From Bacillota bacterium (lineage in GTDB: Bacteria; Bacillota; Desulfotomaculia; Desulfotomaculales; Pelotomaculaceae): a stretch of DNA of 44,778 bases. Positions 25,401 through 32,250 of this stretch are shown here, one piece after another. The stretch spans positions 1-44,778 of the forward strand of contig JAKPTB010000011.1 of the NCBI GenBank assembly GCA_029555205.1, given 5' to 3'. Position 1 is the stretch's first letter; each line of letters begins with the position of its first letter. The translations under genes and the position numbers were made by a program. The notes beneath the pieces are model-generated. The model did no database searches. It saw nothing but the letters and a program-made list of their open reading frames with translations, and was not told the DNA's origin.

Positions 25401-26006
25401 GAACTGTACAGCCGCCTCCTGGAGGAAGCCATCCGGGAGGCCAGGGGCGAGCAAACCTCCCAAAGGATCGAAACCACCATCGAGTTACCGGTGGAAGCCT
25501 ATGTTCCTGACAGCTATATTCCCGATCTCAATCAGAAGGTGGAAATCTACAAGCGTATTGCCGGACTGGCCTCGCTGTCCGACCTGGGCGAATTGGAGGA
25601 GGAACTGGTGGATCGCTTCGGAGATCTGCCCGGGCCGGTGCAAAACCTGATGGCCGTAGCTAAAATCAGGGTTCTGGCCGGAAAGTTCAAAGTTAAAACA
25701 ATCAACCTCCTGCCCGGACAGTTCCGCCTGCTGATTGGTCCCGGCCACCCTCTCACCGGAAACGACCTGGTGAATGTCTCGGCCCGCTATCCCCAGAGGG
25801 TAAAATTCAACGCCGCCGGTGAAGACTTCGAAATAAAACTGCGCCTGGCGGGGGACGGCAGGGGAGACGGCCGGGAGGACAGCCGCTTCCTGCTGAGCCA
25901 GTTGGAAAATTTTTTGGACGTTCTGGGAAGCGGGGAGGAAAAAAGGACCGGGGCAGCTCTCAAGAAATCCCCCGAGGTTGTCACGGGTCATAGAATTGAG
26001 ATATAA
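22410..26006 (+). CDS. mfd: Transcription-repair coupling factor
   Basis: Mfd displaces RNA polymerase stalled at DNA damage and recruits UvrA. The 1198-residue protein shows the UvrB-like N-terminal module ([18 protein letters not shown] near residue 170), the RNA-polymerase-interacting domain ([16 protein letters not shown] near residue 510), and a superfamily 2 translocase with Walker [29 protein letters not shown] and QLRGRVGRS. The C-terminal TRCF/D7 region begins near residue 1020 ([11 protein letters not shown]). Length is normal. ATG 22410 follows CGGAGGG. Position after fin is conserved. The downstream foldase gene begins only 31 bases after its stop. Confidence 0.98.
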   Translation: MRGILKPLQSAPGFQSLVRGLKKNYRHQLVTGLSGSLKSYLLAGLAEEVKPLPLLVVTPGEKDAGIIAEELIEFLPGIAIRQFPVLQLLPYQVLAQSKELVAQRLQVLEGLTRGERMIVVAPGEALLRRLVPPEVFCAEVVNLAVGDRVDLNGLLGRLPGLGYERVDLVEGRGQYALRGGILDVFPMTAHRPSRLEFFDDEIDSIRRFNPSTQRTEEKAASLVIYPARELVVSQGAREAAWKLVEKEYREQERKLNRSGAGEAVRQLRERFGQVLEGAEGSFAGIEHFLPYFYKEVVTLVDYLPAGAPVFVDDPARLKEVAGSVQRERADTYAELLGKGSVLPSQYQAWVEWDRIEEALAGRPGIYASLLGRQLQPARAQNRVHFAGKTLPNFLGNLKMLAEEIHHWRQAGNAVIILVSGYQRAQQLLSALRDENVDAFYTGALEGHVRTGNVVITTGNLGGGFELPGCKLVVIAEPDLYGRRKKPRKKWQRTDRLAPFVELKAGDYVVHVNHGIGRYLGVVPLTLEGIRKEYLLLKFAGEDKLYVPVDQVGLIQKYLSSEGEAPRLSRLGGAEWARAKGKVREAVREMARELLQLYAARETMTGISFSKDTVWQREFEDAFPYEETPDQLRAVEEIKADMERPRPMDRLLCGDVGYGKTEVALRAAFKAVVDGKQVALLAPTTILAQQHFNTFRERLAGYPVSVEVLSRFRTPGEQRKVLKELLRGTVDIVIGTHRLLQEDVRFKDLGLLIVDEEQRFGVAHKERLKLLRKNVDVLTLTATPIPRTLHMSLVGMRDSSILETPPEDRYPVQTYVLEEDPVLIQAAIRRELARDGQVFFVYNRIADMERVALWLQELVPEARIAVAHGQLREDELEQVMLDFMNREYDVLVCTTIIENGLDIPNVNTLIVKEAGMMGLAQLYQLRGRVGRSNRLAYAYFTYRRDRVLGEAAEKRLAAIREFTELGSGFKIAMRDMEIRGAGNILGAEQHGHIAAVGFELYSRLLEEAIREARGEQTSQRIETTIELPVEAYVPDSYIPDLNQKVEIYKRIAGLASLSDLGELEEELVDRFGDLPGPVQNLMAVAKIRVLAGKFKVKTINLLPGQFRLLIGPGHPLTGNDLVNVSARYPQRVKFNAAGEDFEIKLRLAGDGRGDGREDSRFLLSQLENFLDVLGSGEEKRTGAALKKSPEVVTGHRIEI

Positions 26007-26037
26007 TGTTCTTATGTTTTAAAGGGGGGGTTATGAT

Positions 26038-27039
26038 TTGAAATATTTAATTAAGGCCGTCTTCCTGGCCCTGGCGCTGCTGGCAGTTTCCCTGGCGGCC
26101 GGCTGCGGCAACACGGGGGGCAGGGAAGTTGCAGCCACGGTCAACGGTGAAAAGATCTACAGCGACGAACTGGCTGAAATTGTTGAGGAAACGAAGGCTA
26201 CTTACGAAAAGCAGGGGATTGACTTTAGCGGTGAGCAGGGCGCAACCATGCTGGAATCTTTGCGGAAAGACATCCTGGATATGATGATTAACAACAGGCT
26301 GATGCTCCAGGAAGGCAAGAAACTGGGCAGTTTGAATGAAGAACAGATCCAGGAAATAATCAAGCCGTTCAAGGATCAGTTTTCTTCCGAGGAGGAATAC
26401 CGGAAGTATCTTTCCCAGATCAGGGTCAGCGAAGAGGAAGCGGCCTATATCTTAAAACTGCAGGACACGCTGACCAGTGACGTGCCCGTTGCCTCCGAGG
26501 AGGAAGTCCGCCGCTATTACGAAGAAAACAAGGAAATGATGAGCAACCCCGAGCGGCTGCAGGTACGTCATATTCTGTTCTTTATAGACGAAGGGGACAT
26601 GGGCTATCCTGTCCAGCACACAGAAGCCGAAGCCAGAAAACTGGCTGAGGACGCCATCGCGGAGCTGAAGCAGGGCAGGGATTTTGCTGAACTAGCCGGG
26701 GAGAAATCCGAGGACAGCGGGACCCGGACTCAAGGGGGTCTTTTTACTTTTGCCGAGGGTGAGGCTGTGGAGGCCTTTGCCCGGGCGGCCCATGCCCTGA
26801 AAGACGGTGAATATACAACTTCACCGGTCAAGACGGAATATGGTTATCACGTGATCAAACGGGAGAAACTAATTCCGGCCGGTGTGCAGCCTTTTGAGGA
26901 GGTCCGGCACCAGCTAACCGAAAAATTAACCAATGAAGCTAAAGAAACCCGGTTCAGCAGTTTTATGATGGAAGCCAAAAGCAAGGCCGACATTGTCAAT
27001 TACCTTGCCGAAGATAAAGGAAATTCCCCTAATGGTTAA
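26038..27039 (+). CDS. PrsA-like peptidyl-prolyl isomerase lipoprotein
   Basis: This 333-residue lipoprotein is a predicted extracytoplasmic foldase. The signal peptide ends in the lipobox SLAAGC (Cys near residue 23), a SurA-N-like helical chaperone region spans about residues 30-165, and a parvulin domain occupies about 170-285 (LQVRHILFF, then GTRTQGGLFTFAEGE and YGYHVIKREK). It would help fold secreted or cell-wall proteins outside the membrane. An ATG at 26033 is closed by a stop after two codons, so TTG 26038 after AAAGGGGGGG is used. It is close to mfd but not part of the Bacillus arrangement at this locus. Confidence 0.9.
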   Translation: MKYLIKAVFLALALLAVSLAAGCGNTGGREVAATVNGEKIYSDELAEIVEETKATYEKQGIDFSGEQGATMLESLRKDILDMMINNRLMLQEGKKLGSLNEEQIQEIIKPFKDQFSSEEEYRKYLSQIRVSEEEAAYILKLQDTLTSDVPVASEEEVRRYYEENKEMMSNPERLQVRHILFFIDEGDMGYPVQHTEAEARKLAEDAIAELKQGRDFAELAGEKSEDSGTRTQGGLFTFAEGEAVEAFARAAHALKDGEYTTSPVKTEYGYHVIKREKLIPAGVQPFEEVRHQLTEKLTNEAKETRFSSFMMEAKSKADIVNYLAEDKGNSPNG

Positions 27040-27085
27040 GAAATAAGTTGAAAGCTGAAAAGTTTTTAAGGCGATTGGAAAAAAA

Positions 27086-27116
27086 TGAATAATTGAATCC
27101 CTCCTGATATATACTA
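27086..27116 (+). promoter_or_regulatory. Candidate sigma-G promoter of spoVT
   Basis: TGAATA (27086-27091) and TATACTA (27110-27116) are separated by 18 bases and match the forespore sigma-G consensus (about TGnATA, N17-18, CATnnTA) with one departure in the -10. Bacillus spoVT is transcribed by sigma-G. The ribosome binding site AAAGGAGGG follows about 25 bases later. Confidence 0.65.
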
Positions 27117-27159
27117 TCATAGACCCTGAAAAAAGCCCAAAAGGAGGGAAGGGAAATCA

Positions 27160-27720
27160 ATGAAAGCAACGGGCATTGTCCGCCGTATTGATGACCTGGG
27201 AAGAGTTGTCATCCCCAAGGAAATTAGGAGAACACTGAGAATCCGTGAAGGAGATCCCCTGGAGATTTTTGTAGACAGGGAAGGTGAGGTTATACTCAAA
27301 AAGTACTCACCAATTGGTGAGCTGGGGGATTTTGCCAAGGAATATGCTGATTCCTTATATGAGGCTCTGGGTCATATTGCTTGCATTGCCGACCGGGACA
27401 CCATTGTGGCTGTTTCCGGAGCACCTAAAAAAGAGTTTTTAAACAAGCCGGTGGGGGTTGCCATTGAAAAGGCTATGGTAGAACGCAAAGCAGTGGTCAT
27501 CAACAGCCCGGTTGAAGATCCCTTCTGTAAAGATTGCATGATTATTGAGGATGGGGAGTGCAAGTATTCTTGTGAAGTGATTGCCCCGATTATTGCAGAG
27601 GGGGACCCAATCGGGGCTGTTATCCTGGCTTCCAAGGAACCCGACGTAAAAATGGGTGAAATGGAGCTGAAGTTGGCCGAGACTGCGGCTGGTTTTCTGG
27701 CCAAACAAATGGAGCAGTAA
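27160..27720 (+). CDS. spoVT: Stage V sporulation regulator SpoVT
   Basis: SpoVT is a forespore transcription factor that tunes sigma-G-dependent genes and spore properties. The 186-residue protein has the AbrB-type swapped-hairpin DNA-binding domain (residues 1-50: GIVRRIDDLGRVVIPKEIRR, then GDPLEIFVDREGEVILKKY) and a C-terminal GAF-like domain (about 60-182). ATG 27160 follows AAAGGAGGG and a sigma-G-like promoter. The order mfd ... spoVT ... mazG is conserved; the spoVB-like gene that follows in Bacillus is absent here. A terminator lies at 27727, and eroded fragments of this gene occur after it. Confidence 0.97.
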   Translation: MKATGIVRRIDDLGRVVIPKEIRRTLRIREGDPLEIFVDREGEVILKKYSPIGELGDFAKEYADSLYEALGHIACIADRDTIVAVSGAPKKEFLNKPVGVAIEKAMVERKAVVINSPVEDPFCKDCMIIEDGECKYSCEVIAPIIAEGDPIGAVILASKEPDVKMGEMELKLAETAAGFLAKQMEQ

Positions 27721-27726
27721 AGGAAG

Positions 27727-27758
27727 GTGGCCTCGTCGAAGGCCACTTAAATTTTTTT
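27727..27758 (+). terminator. Rho-independent terminator of spoVT
   Basis: GTGGCC (27727-27732) pairs with GGCCAC (27741-27746) around an eight-base loop, followed by TTAAATTTTTTTT. It starts seven bases after the stop codon. Confidence 0.8.
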
Positions 27759-27777
27759 TAGGCTGGGGACCCCGTCA

Positions 27778-27858
27778 TGATTATGGAAAATGGGGAGTTC
27801 AAGTATACTATGAAAGAACGCAAAGCCGTGTTCCTTTAAAAGCCCGGTTGAAGATCCC
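27778..27858 (+). pseudogene. Eroded, reordered partial copy of spoVT
   Basis: Bases 27778-27816 resemble spoVT 27539-27576 (shared runs ATGGGGAGT and CAAGTAT), and bases 27816-27858 resemble spoVT 27482-27525 (shared runs AACGCAAAGC and AGCCCGGTTGAAGATCCC). In the copy the two blocks are adjacent and in the opposite order from the gene. Both keep the same strand. No intact frame remains. This looks like the remnant of a tandem duplication involving the GAF-coding part, after deletion of the rest. Confidence 0.75.
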
Positions 27859-27977
27859 GGCACTGCTTAAATTACTGCCGGCTGACTAAAACAGTTGACA
27901 TTGGATTGTTGCCGGCAGGATTCTGACAGCAATTTAAACTGAAAATCTGCCTTGATGAAAGAGAGGTTAGCATATTA

Positions 27978-29759
27978 ATGCCCGATACAGCCAGAATAAC
28001 TATCGCCGGAATGGGCGCCGGAGCGCCCGGCGACCTCACCCTGGGCACCTGGAAGGCCCTTAAAGCAGCCTCCCGGATCATGCTCCGCACGGGCAGGCAC
28101 CCTGTGGTGGAATGGCTTGCCCGGGAGGGAATTGCCTTTACCACCTTCGATTCCTTTTACGAGCAGGCGTGCAGCTTTCAGGAAGTATACGCCCGCATCG
28201 CGGAGGCTGTCCTCCAGGAGGCCCGGAACCGGCCCGTACTGTATGCTGTTCCGGGGCACCCTCTGGTTGCCGAGGACTCGGTCCGCCTGATCCTGGAAAG
28301 GGCGGAGGAGGAAGGCTTGCAGGTGGAACTGCTGCCGGCGGTAAGTTTTCTGGATGCTGTTTTCTCGGCGCTCCGGCTGGATCCCGGGGCGGGTCTGCAG
28401 GTCCTGGACGGCCTTTTACTCCAGCAGAGGCCTCCCCTGCCTTCACGCCCGGCTGTTATTACGCAGGTCTATAGCCGCTTAATTGCCTCGGAGGTTAAAT
28501 TGACGCTGCTGGAGCTCTATCCCCCTGAACATCCTGTTGCGGTAATCAGAGCGGCCGGGGTGCCGGGTGAAGAAAGGGTGGAAAAGCATCCCCTGTTTGA
28601 AATAGACCACTTGGACTGGGTCGATCATCTTACCAGTCTGTTTCTGCCTGAAATAGCGGAAATTGGACCGCGGGATGCCGAAGGTGGGGAAGGACCGGAA
28701 GATACCAGGGAACTCCCCGGGTTGACGGAACCAGGGTGGCCATGCAGGGATGAAAACGGGAGCAAAACTGCGGCCGGGCTGGAATACCTGCCGGAACAAG
28801 AGGTCAGGGGGACCGGAGCGGCTGGACAGGCCTCCGGCTCCCCGTCAGGTCCGGAAAAAATGGACATTCAAGATCCTGGGGCCGGCAGCGGTTCCGGCTC
28901 ACCTGAGGAGCGGGAGGGCGCCGCGGAAGAGTTCCCTTTAACGGAATTGAACGAATTGAAACGGAGCAGCAGCAGCTGCCGCTATCCCCTGGACCCCCTG
29001 GTAAAGATCATGTCCAGGTTGCGCGGCGAGGGCGGCTGCCCCTGGGACCGGGAGCAGGACCACCGGTCTTTGAGGCCTTACCTTTTAGAGGAAGCATATG
29101 AAGTTTTAGAGGCCCTGGACGGGGGGGATATGTATAAAATATGTGAAGAGTTGGGAGACTTACTACTACAAGTGGTCTTCCACGCCCAAATTGCAGCCGA
29201 AAGAGGGTCCTTTGACATCAACGGCGTGGTGGCCGGAATAAGCGAAAAGTTAATCCGCCGGCACCCCCATGTTTTTGGTTCTCGTACTGCCCGGAACAGC
29301 CGCGATGTGGTCCTGCTCTGGGACAGGATTAAGGCAGAAGAAAGGGAGGGTGTTCCCCAAAAGGGTCTCCTGGCCGGCGTATCCATGTCCCTGCCGGCTT
29401 TGATGCGGGCCGCCAGGCTTCAGAAAAAGGCTGCCGGCGCAGGTTTTGACTGGCCGGATTATCATGGCGCCATGGACAAGGTTCGTGAGGAACTGACTGA
29501 GCTGGAAGCAGCTGTTGCTGGAAAAGACCCTGTTAAAATTGAAGGAGAAATAGGGGACCTGCTCTTTTCAGTGGTCAACCTGGCCAGACTGCTCGGTATT
29601 GAACCGGAAGCAGCTTTGACCGGTACAGCGGCCAAGTTCACCAGGAGATTTGAATATGTCGAAAAAATGGCCCGGCTTAATAACCGGGATTTGGGCCAGT
29701 GTACCCTTGCCGAAATGGACCAGTGGTGGGAGGAGGCAAAAAATCTAGAAAAAATCTAG
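27978..29759 (+). CDS. mazG: Tetrapyrrole methylase-like / MazG nucleotide pyrophosphohydrolase fusion
   Basis: The 593-residue protein corresponds to Bacillus YabN. An N-terminal tetrapyrrole (SAM-dependent) methylase-like domain spans about residues 5-225 (ITIAGMGAGAPGDLTLGTWK, LYAVPGHPLVAEDSV), and a MazG NTP pyrophosphohydrolase domain covers about 335-590, with GGCPWDREQDH, the metal-binding LLEEAYEVLEAL ... CEELGDLL pattern, and a second EIGDLLFSVVNLARL repeat. Between them lies a ~110-residue low-complexity linker (about 225-335), which makes the protein about 100 residues longer than YabN. MazG hydrolyses NTPs and may clean damaged nucleotides. ATG 27978 follows GAGAGG. An 11-base tandem repeat forms the extreme 3' end. 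Confidence 0.94.
   Translation: MPDTARITIAGMGAGAPGDLTLGTWKALKAASRIMLRTGRHPVVEWLAREGIAFTTFDSFYEQACSFQEVYARIAEAVLQEARNRPVLYAVPGHPLVAEDSVRLILERAEEEGLQVELLPAVSFLDAVFSALRLDPGAGLQVLDGLLLQQRPPLPSRPAVITQVYSRLIASEVKLTLLELYPPEHPVAVIRAAGVPGEERVEKHPLFEIDHLDWVDHLTSLFLPEIAEIGPRDAEGGEGPEDTRELPGLTEPGWPCRDENGSKTAAGLEYLPEQEVRGTGAAGQASGSPSGPEKMDIQDPGAGSGSGSPEEREGAAEEFPLTELNELKRSSSSCRYPLDPLVKIMSRLRGEGGCPWDREQDHRSLRPYLLEEAYEVLEALDGGDMYKICEELGDLLLQVVFHAQIAAERGSFDINGVVAGISEKLIRRHPHVFGSRTARNSRDVVLLWDRIKAEEREGVPQKGLLAGVSMSLPALMRAARLQKKAAGAGFDWPDYHGAMDKVREELTELEAAVAGKDPVKIEGEIGDLLFSVVNLARLLGIEPEAALTGTAAKFTRRFEYVEKMARLNNRDLGQCTLAEMDQWWEEAKNLEKI
29738..29759 (+). repeat. 11-bp perfect tandem repeat at the mazG stop codon
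   Basis: AAAAAATCTAG occurs twice back to back (29738-29748, 29749-29759). Because 11 is not a multiple of three, the second copy is read in another frame and supplies the TAG stop of mazG. Confidence 0.85.
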
Positions 29760-29867
29760 AAAAAGACGTTAAAAAATACAGGAATCATTTTCTTGGCGGG
29801 AGGAACTTAAAGAAATATCGCGAATAATATGGGTGACTGGGATCATTATTCTTTTAGGAGGGGTTAC

Positions 29868-30143
29868 ATGAATAAGGCAGAATTGATTTCGAACGTTGCC
29901 GAAAAAACAGAACTGACCAAAAAAGATGCTGAAAAAGCTGTAACTGCGGTTCTGGACACCATTGGCGAAGCCTTGTCCCGGAGCGACAAAGTTCAGCTGG
30001 TCGGATTCGGAACATTTGAAATCAGGGAAAGAGCGGCTCGCAAGGGGAGAAACCCGCAGACCGGGGAGGAAATTAATATTGCCGCTGCCCGGGTTCCTGT
30101 CTTTAAAGCCGGTAAAGCGCTCAGAGATGCGGTACTCAAGTAA
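29868..30143 (+). CDS. hup: HU-family DNA-binding protein
   Basis: HU is a small dimeric nucleoid protein that bends DNA. The 91-residue product is full length and typical: [20 protein letters not shown] at the start, [20 protein letters not shown], and [20 protein letters not shown], which forms the DNA-embracing arm with its Pro at the tip. The frame is open from 29829, but TAGGAGGGG before ATG 29868 and the family length fix the start. It lies between mazG and rqcP, an arrangement common in clostridia and Peptococcaceae. A 334-base untranslated stretch follows. Confidence 0.97.
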   Translation: MNKAELISNVAEKTELTKKDAEKAVTAVLDTIGEALSRSDKVQLVGFGTFEIRERAARKGRNPQTGEEINIAAARVPVFKAGKALRDAVLK

Positions 30144-30477
30144 TTTATCCGGTTTGACCGCCATTTTGCTAACGCTACATCACAAATTATGAGAATTCAA
30201 CGTAGAAATATGGTTTCAAACCACCACAGGACCTTCCGTGCAGGATTTAAAGGTAGATGAACTGGCGAAAGGCAGTGTGTTTTCAGGGTAGTTGCCCATG
30301 CCGCCAGCGGCACCACGAAGGATGAAAATATCTATTTTCAGAGTAGGGTAGACGCTCAGAACATCTTGTGTGGTACCATCAGATGAGTGAAAATGAGCGG
30401 AATGCTAACTTTTCCGGGTAGATAATCAGACTGCCAGAGTCTGATTTTTTAAAAAGCCCAAGGATGGTGGCAGTATT
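30144..30477. other. 334-bp gap with three 12-mer repeats before rqcP
   Basis: No gene is seen. The 12-base motif TTTTC(A/C)G(G/A)GTAG occurs at 30280-30291, 30335-30346 and 30410-30421, all on the plus strand. The third copy runs directly into the terminator at 30424-30450, which is only 28 bases before the rqcP start codon. The arrangement could be a structured leader or a set of binding sites; no known RNA family was recognised. Confidence 0.5.
30424..30450 (+). terminator. Strong intrinsic terminator just upstream of rqcP
   Basis: AATCAGACT (30424-30432) and AGTCTGATT (30438-30446) form a perfect nine-pair stem with a GCCAG loop, followed by a run of Ts to 30450. Its place 28 bases before the rqcP start means either that rqcP is transcribed by read-through (attenuation) or that its promoter overlaps the hairpin. 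Confidence 0.85.
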
Positions 30478-30729
30478 GTGCGCCTTGATAAATTTCTTAA
30501 AACTTCCCGCGTGATCAAGCGGCGGACTCTGGCTAAAGAAGTATGCGACCGCGGCCAGGTGGAGATAAACGGGCGGGTCGCCAAGGCAGGCACCGAGATC
30601 AAACCCGGAGACATCCTGTCAGTTCATTTTGGTAACAAAACGCTGAAAATTGAGGTTGTATCCGTCCAGGAAAATGTACCGGCCAAGCTGGCCGCCGGAA
30701 TGTACAGGATTATCGAAGAAACTACATAA
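30478..30729 (+). CDS. rqcP: S4-domain RNA-binding protein RqcP
   Basis: RqcP (formerly YabO) is an Hsp15-like factor of bacterial ribosome-associated quality control, working with RqcH to add C-terminal Ala tails to nascent chains on split 50S subunits. The 83-residue protein is essentially one S4 RNA-binding domain: MRLDKFLKTSRVIKRRTLAK, then GQVEINGRVAKAGTEIKPGD. GTG 30478 follows AAGGATGGTGG. In Bacillus it follows yabN (mazG), the same order as here apart from the HU gene. An intrinsic terminator close upstream suggests attenuation control. Confidence 0.94.
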   Translation: MRLDKFLKTSRVIKRRTLAKEVCDRGQVEINGRVAKAGTEIKPGDILSVHFGNKTLKIEVVSVQENVPAKLAAGMYRIIEETT

Positions 30730-30779
30730 AACGCGCCCCTTCGGCCCAGAATAACTAAAAAAGGCGGGAGGGGTTTTTT

Positions 30780-31724
30780 ATGTTCCGGCAACCAGTGACC
30801 AGACTAGTTTTGTTGTTGATGGTGCTGTTTCTTTTGCTCCCCGGTTGCAGGAGGCAGCAGCCCGCACCAAAGCCTGCGCCCCAGATGGAGGAGCCGGTTA
30901 TCTCCCTTTACATCAACGAGACGGGCCAGAAGAAAGATATGAAGATCGAAGAGTACCTGCAGGGGGTGGTCGCCGCCGAAATGGACACCAAATGGCCGGT
31001 TAACGCGCTGGCTGCCCAGGCCATCCTGGCCCGCACCTTCACCATGGAAAACATCCAGGAGGGACGGGTCAAGCAGCTTCGGGGAACCGACGCTTCCACC
31101 AGCGTAGAAGAGTTTCAGGCCTATGAACCAGCCAAGATTAATGATAATGTCCGCCAGGCGGTGGAAATGACCCGGGGTGAAGTCCTCACCCATAACAACA
31201 ATTACGTTCAGGCCTGGTTTTCCGCCTGTTGCGGCGGAATTACCGCCGCCGCCGAGGAAGGCCTGGGCTACACCAAAGGGCCCACGCCCTATCTCAAGGA
31301 GGGAACCCAGGACGGCTGCCTGTCCATAACCGTCCCCGAAAACAGGGCCTGGGAGGCCAGGATACCTCTGGCCCGGGTCAGGACGGCTGTGCAGCAAATC
31401 ACCGGTAAGGATCCCGGCGTCATTACCTCGGCTTCCATCGAAAGGAAGGGACCCTCGGGCCGGGCCGAGCAGATCAGGCTCGGCAGCCAGACCGTGAGTG
31501 GTTCCTCCCTGCGGCTGGCTCTGGGCAGTGAAAAGGTCCGTTCCATGCTTCTTACGGACCTGAGGGTGGAAGGCGACCAGCTGGTCCTGGCGGGTAAGGG
31601 GTTCGGGCACGGGGTGGGCCTGTGTCAGTGGGGTTCCAGGCTTCTGGCGGAGCAGGGCAAATCCCCGGAAGAGATTGTCCAGTTTTATCACAGGAATGTT
31701 GAAATACAGAAGCGGTGGAAATAA
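30780..31724 (+). CDS. SpoIID/LytB-domain lipoprotein
   Basis: The 314-residue protein has a signal peptide ending in the lipobox LLPGC (Cys near residue 23), a short Pro/Gln linker, and a SpoIID domain from about residue 45. Characteristic stretches are EYLQGVVAAEMDTKWPVNAL, AILARTF, YVQAWFSACCGG and GHGVGLCQWGSRLLAEQG near the end. SpoIID proteins are lytic transglycosylases or amidase enhancers acting on peptidoglycan; the sporulation SpoIID itself is normally elsewhere, so this is probably a paralogue. ATG 30780 follows GGCGGGAGGGG. It is 50 bases after rqcP and likely co-transcribed; a terminator lies at 31834. Confidence 0.9.
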   Translation: MFRQPVTRLVLLLMVLFLLLPGCRRQQPAPKPAPQMEEPVISLYINETGQKKDMKIEEYLQGVVAAEMDTKWPVNALAAQAILARTFTMENIQEGRVKQLRGTDASTSVEEFQAYEPAKINDNVRQAVEMTRGEVLTHNNNYVQAWFSACCGGITAAAEEGLGYTKGPTPYLKEGTQDGCLSITVPENRAWEARIPLARVRTAVQQITGKDPGVITSASIERKGPSGRAEQIRLGSQTVSGSSLRLALGSEKVRSMLLTDLRVEGDQLVLAGKGFGHGVGLCQWGSRLLAEQGKSPEEIVQFYHRNVEIQKRWK

Positions 31725-31833
31725 AGACGTAATTATAAAGTGAAAACGGCAAAAGTAAAGTATCGATTGATGATCTGCTGAAATAACAACAGCAGGAAAA
31801 TAAAGAATTAAAAATAAGCAACTGTTCTTCAGC

Positions 31834-31861
31834 GGAAGGTCTGGCAGGCCTTCCTTTTTTG
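31834..31861 (+). terminator. Rho-independent terminator after SpoIID-like gene
   Basis: GGAAGG (31834-31839) pairs with CCTTCC (31849-31854), with additional CTG/CAG pairing inside, followed by a T-run. It lies 110 bases after the SpoIID-like stop codon. Confidence 0.8.
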
Positions 31862-32100
31862 TTTGGCACTGGCATAGATGGAACTGGTGAAACATAGTAA
31901 GAAAATGGTAATAAAAAGTGTGGATTAGGGATGTCCTTGGGTAATCCTTGTTCACATTTAAATTTTATTGCAAGAAATTAGTTGTTAAGAAGGTATTGTA
32001 AAAAAGAATATTGAATTGTTCAATCTGGGGGATAAGCCAAAAAATTACTATGCGCTAATGTTGTATATTTAGTTGTATATTTATTTAGAAAGAGGTGGTT

Positions 32101-32143
32101 TTGCCATGAATTATTGCCATGAATTATTATGATTCATCATAAT
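32101..32143. repeat. Tandem 13-mer plus inverted repeat upstream of cohesin gene
   Basis: TTGCCATGAATTA is repeated exactly at 32101-32113 and 32114-32126. It runs into the perfect inverted repeat ATTATGA (32126-32132) / TCATAAT (32137-32143) with a TTCA loop. The first copy follows AGAGGTGG, and the short ATG frames here close quickly, so I do not call a peptide. Confidence 0.7.
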
Positions 32144-32250
32144 CCATCGCGGGGTTTTTTAAGATTGTTGTTTTGTTTTAGCTGCAGTTCTTTCAATACT
32201 CTGCCTTAATGTACTAACAAGGAATTAATAAAGAAAGGAAGAAGCCGGAA

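Larger units (their letters stand above)
31725..32250. other. 526-bp AT-rich gap upstream of the cohesin gene
   Basis: No gene is seen. Besides the terminator at 31834-31861 it holds a CTGCTG/CAGCAG hairpin near 31780, the palindrome ATTGAATTGTTCAAT at 32010-32024, a tandem TTGTATATTTA repeat at 32061-32084, and the tandem 13-mer and inverted repeat at 32101-32143. It is clearly richer in A+T than the flanking genes. A cyclic-di-GMP riboswitch was considered but its core was not found. Confidence 0.5.

Noticed and set aside
31980-32250. Cyclic-di-GMP riboswitch upstream of the cohesin gene
   Set aside because: No conserved core motif could be read; the palindromes and tandem repeats do not fit its layout.
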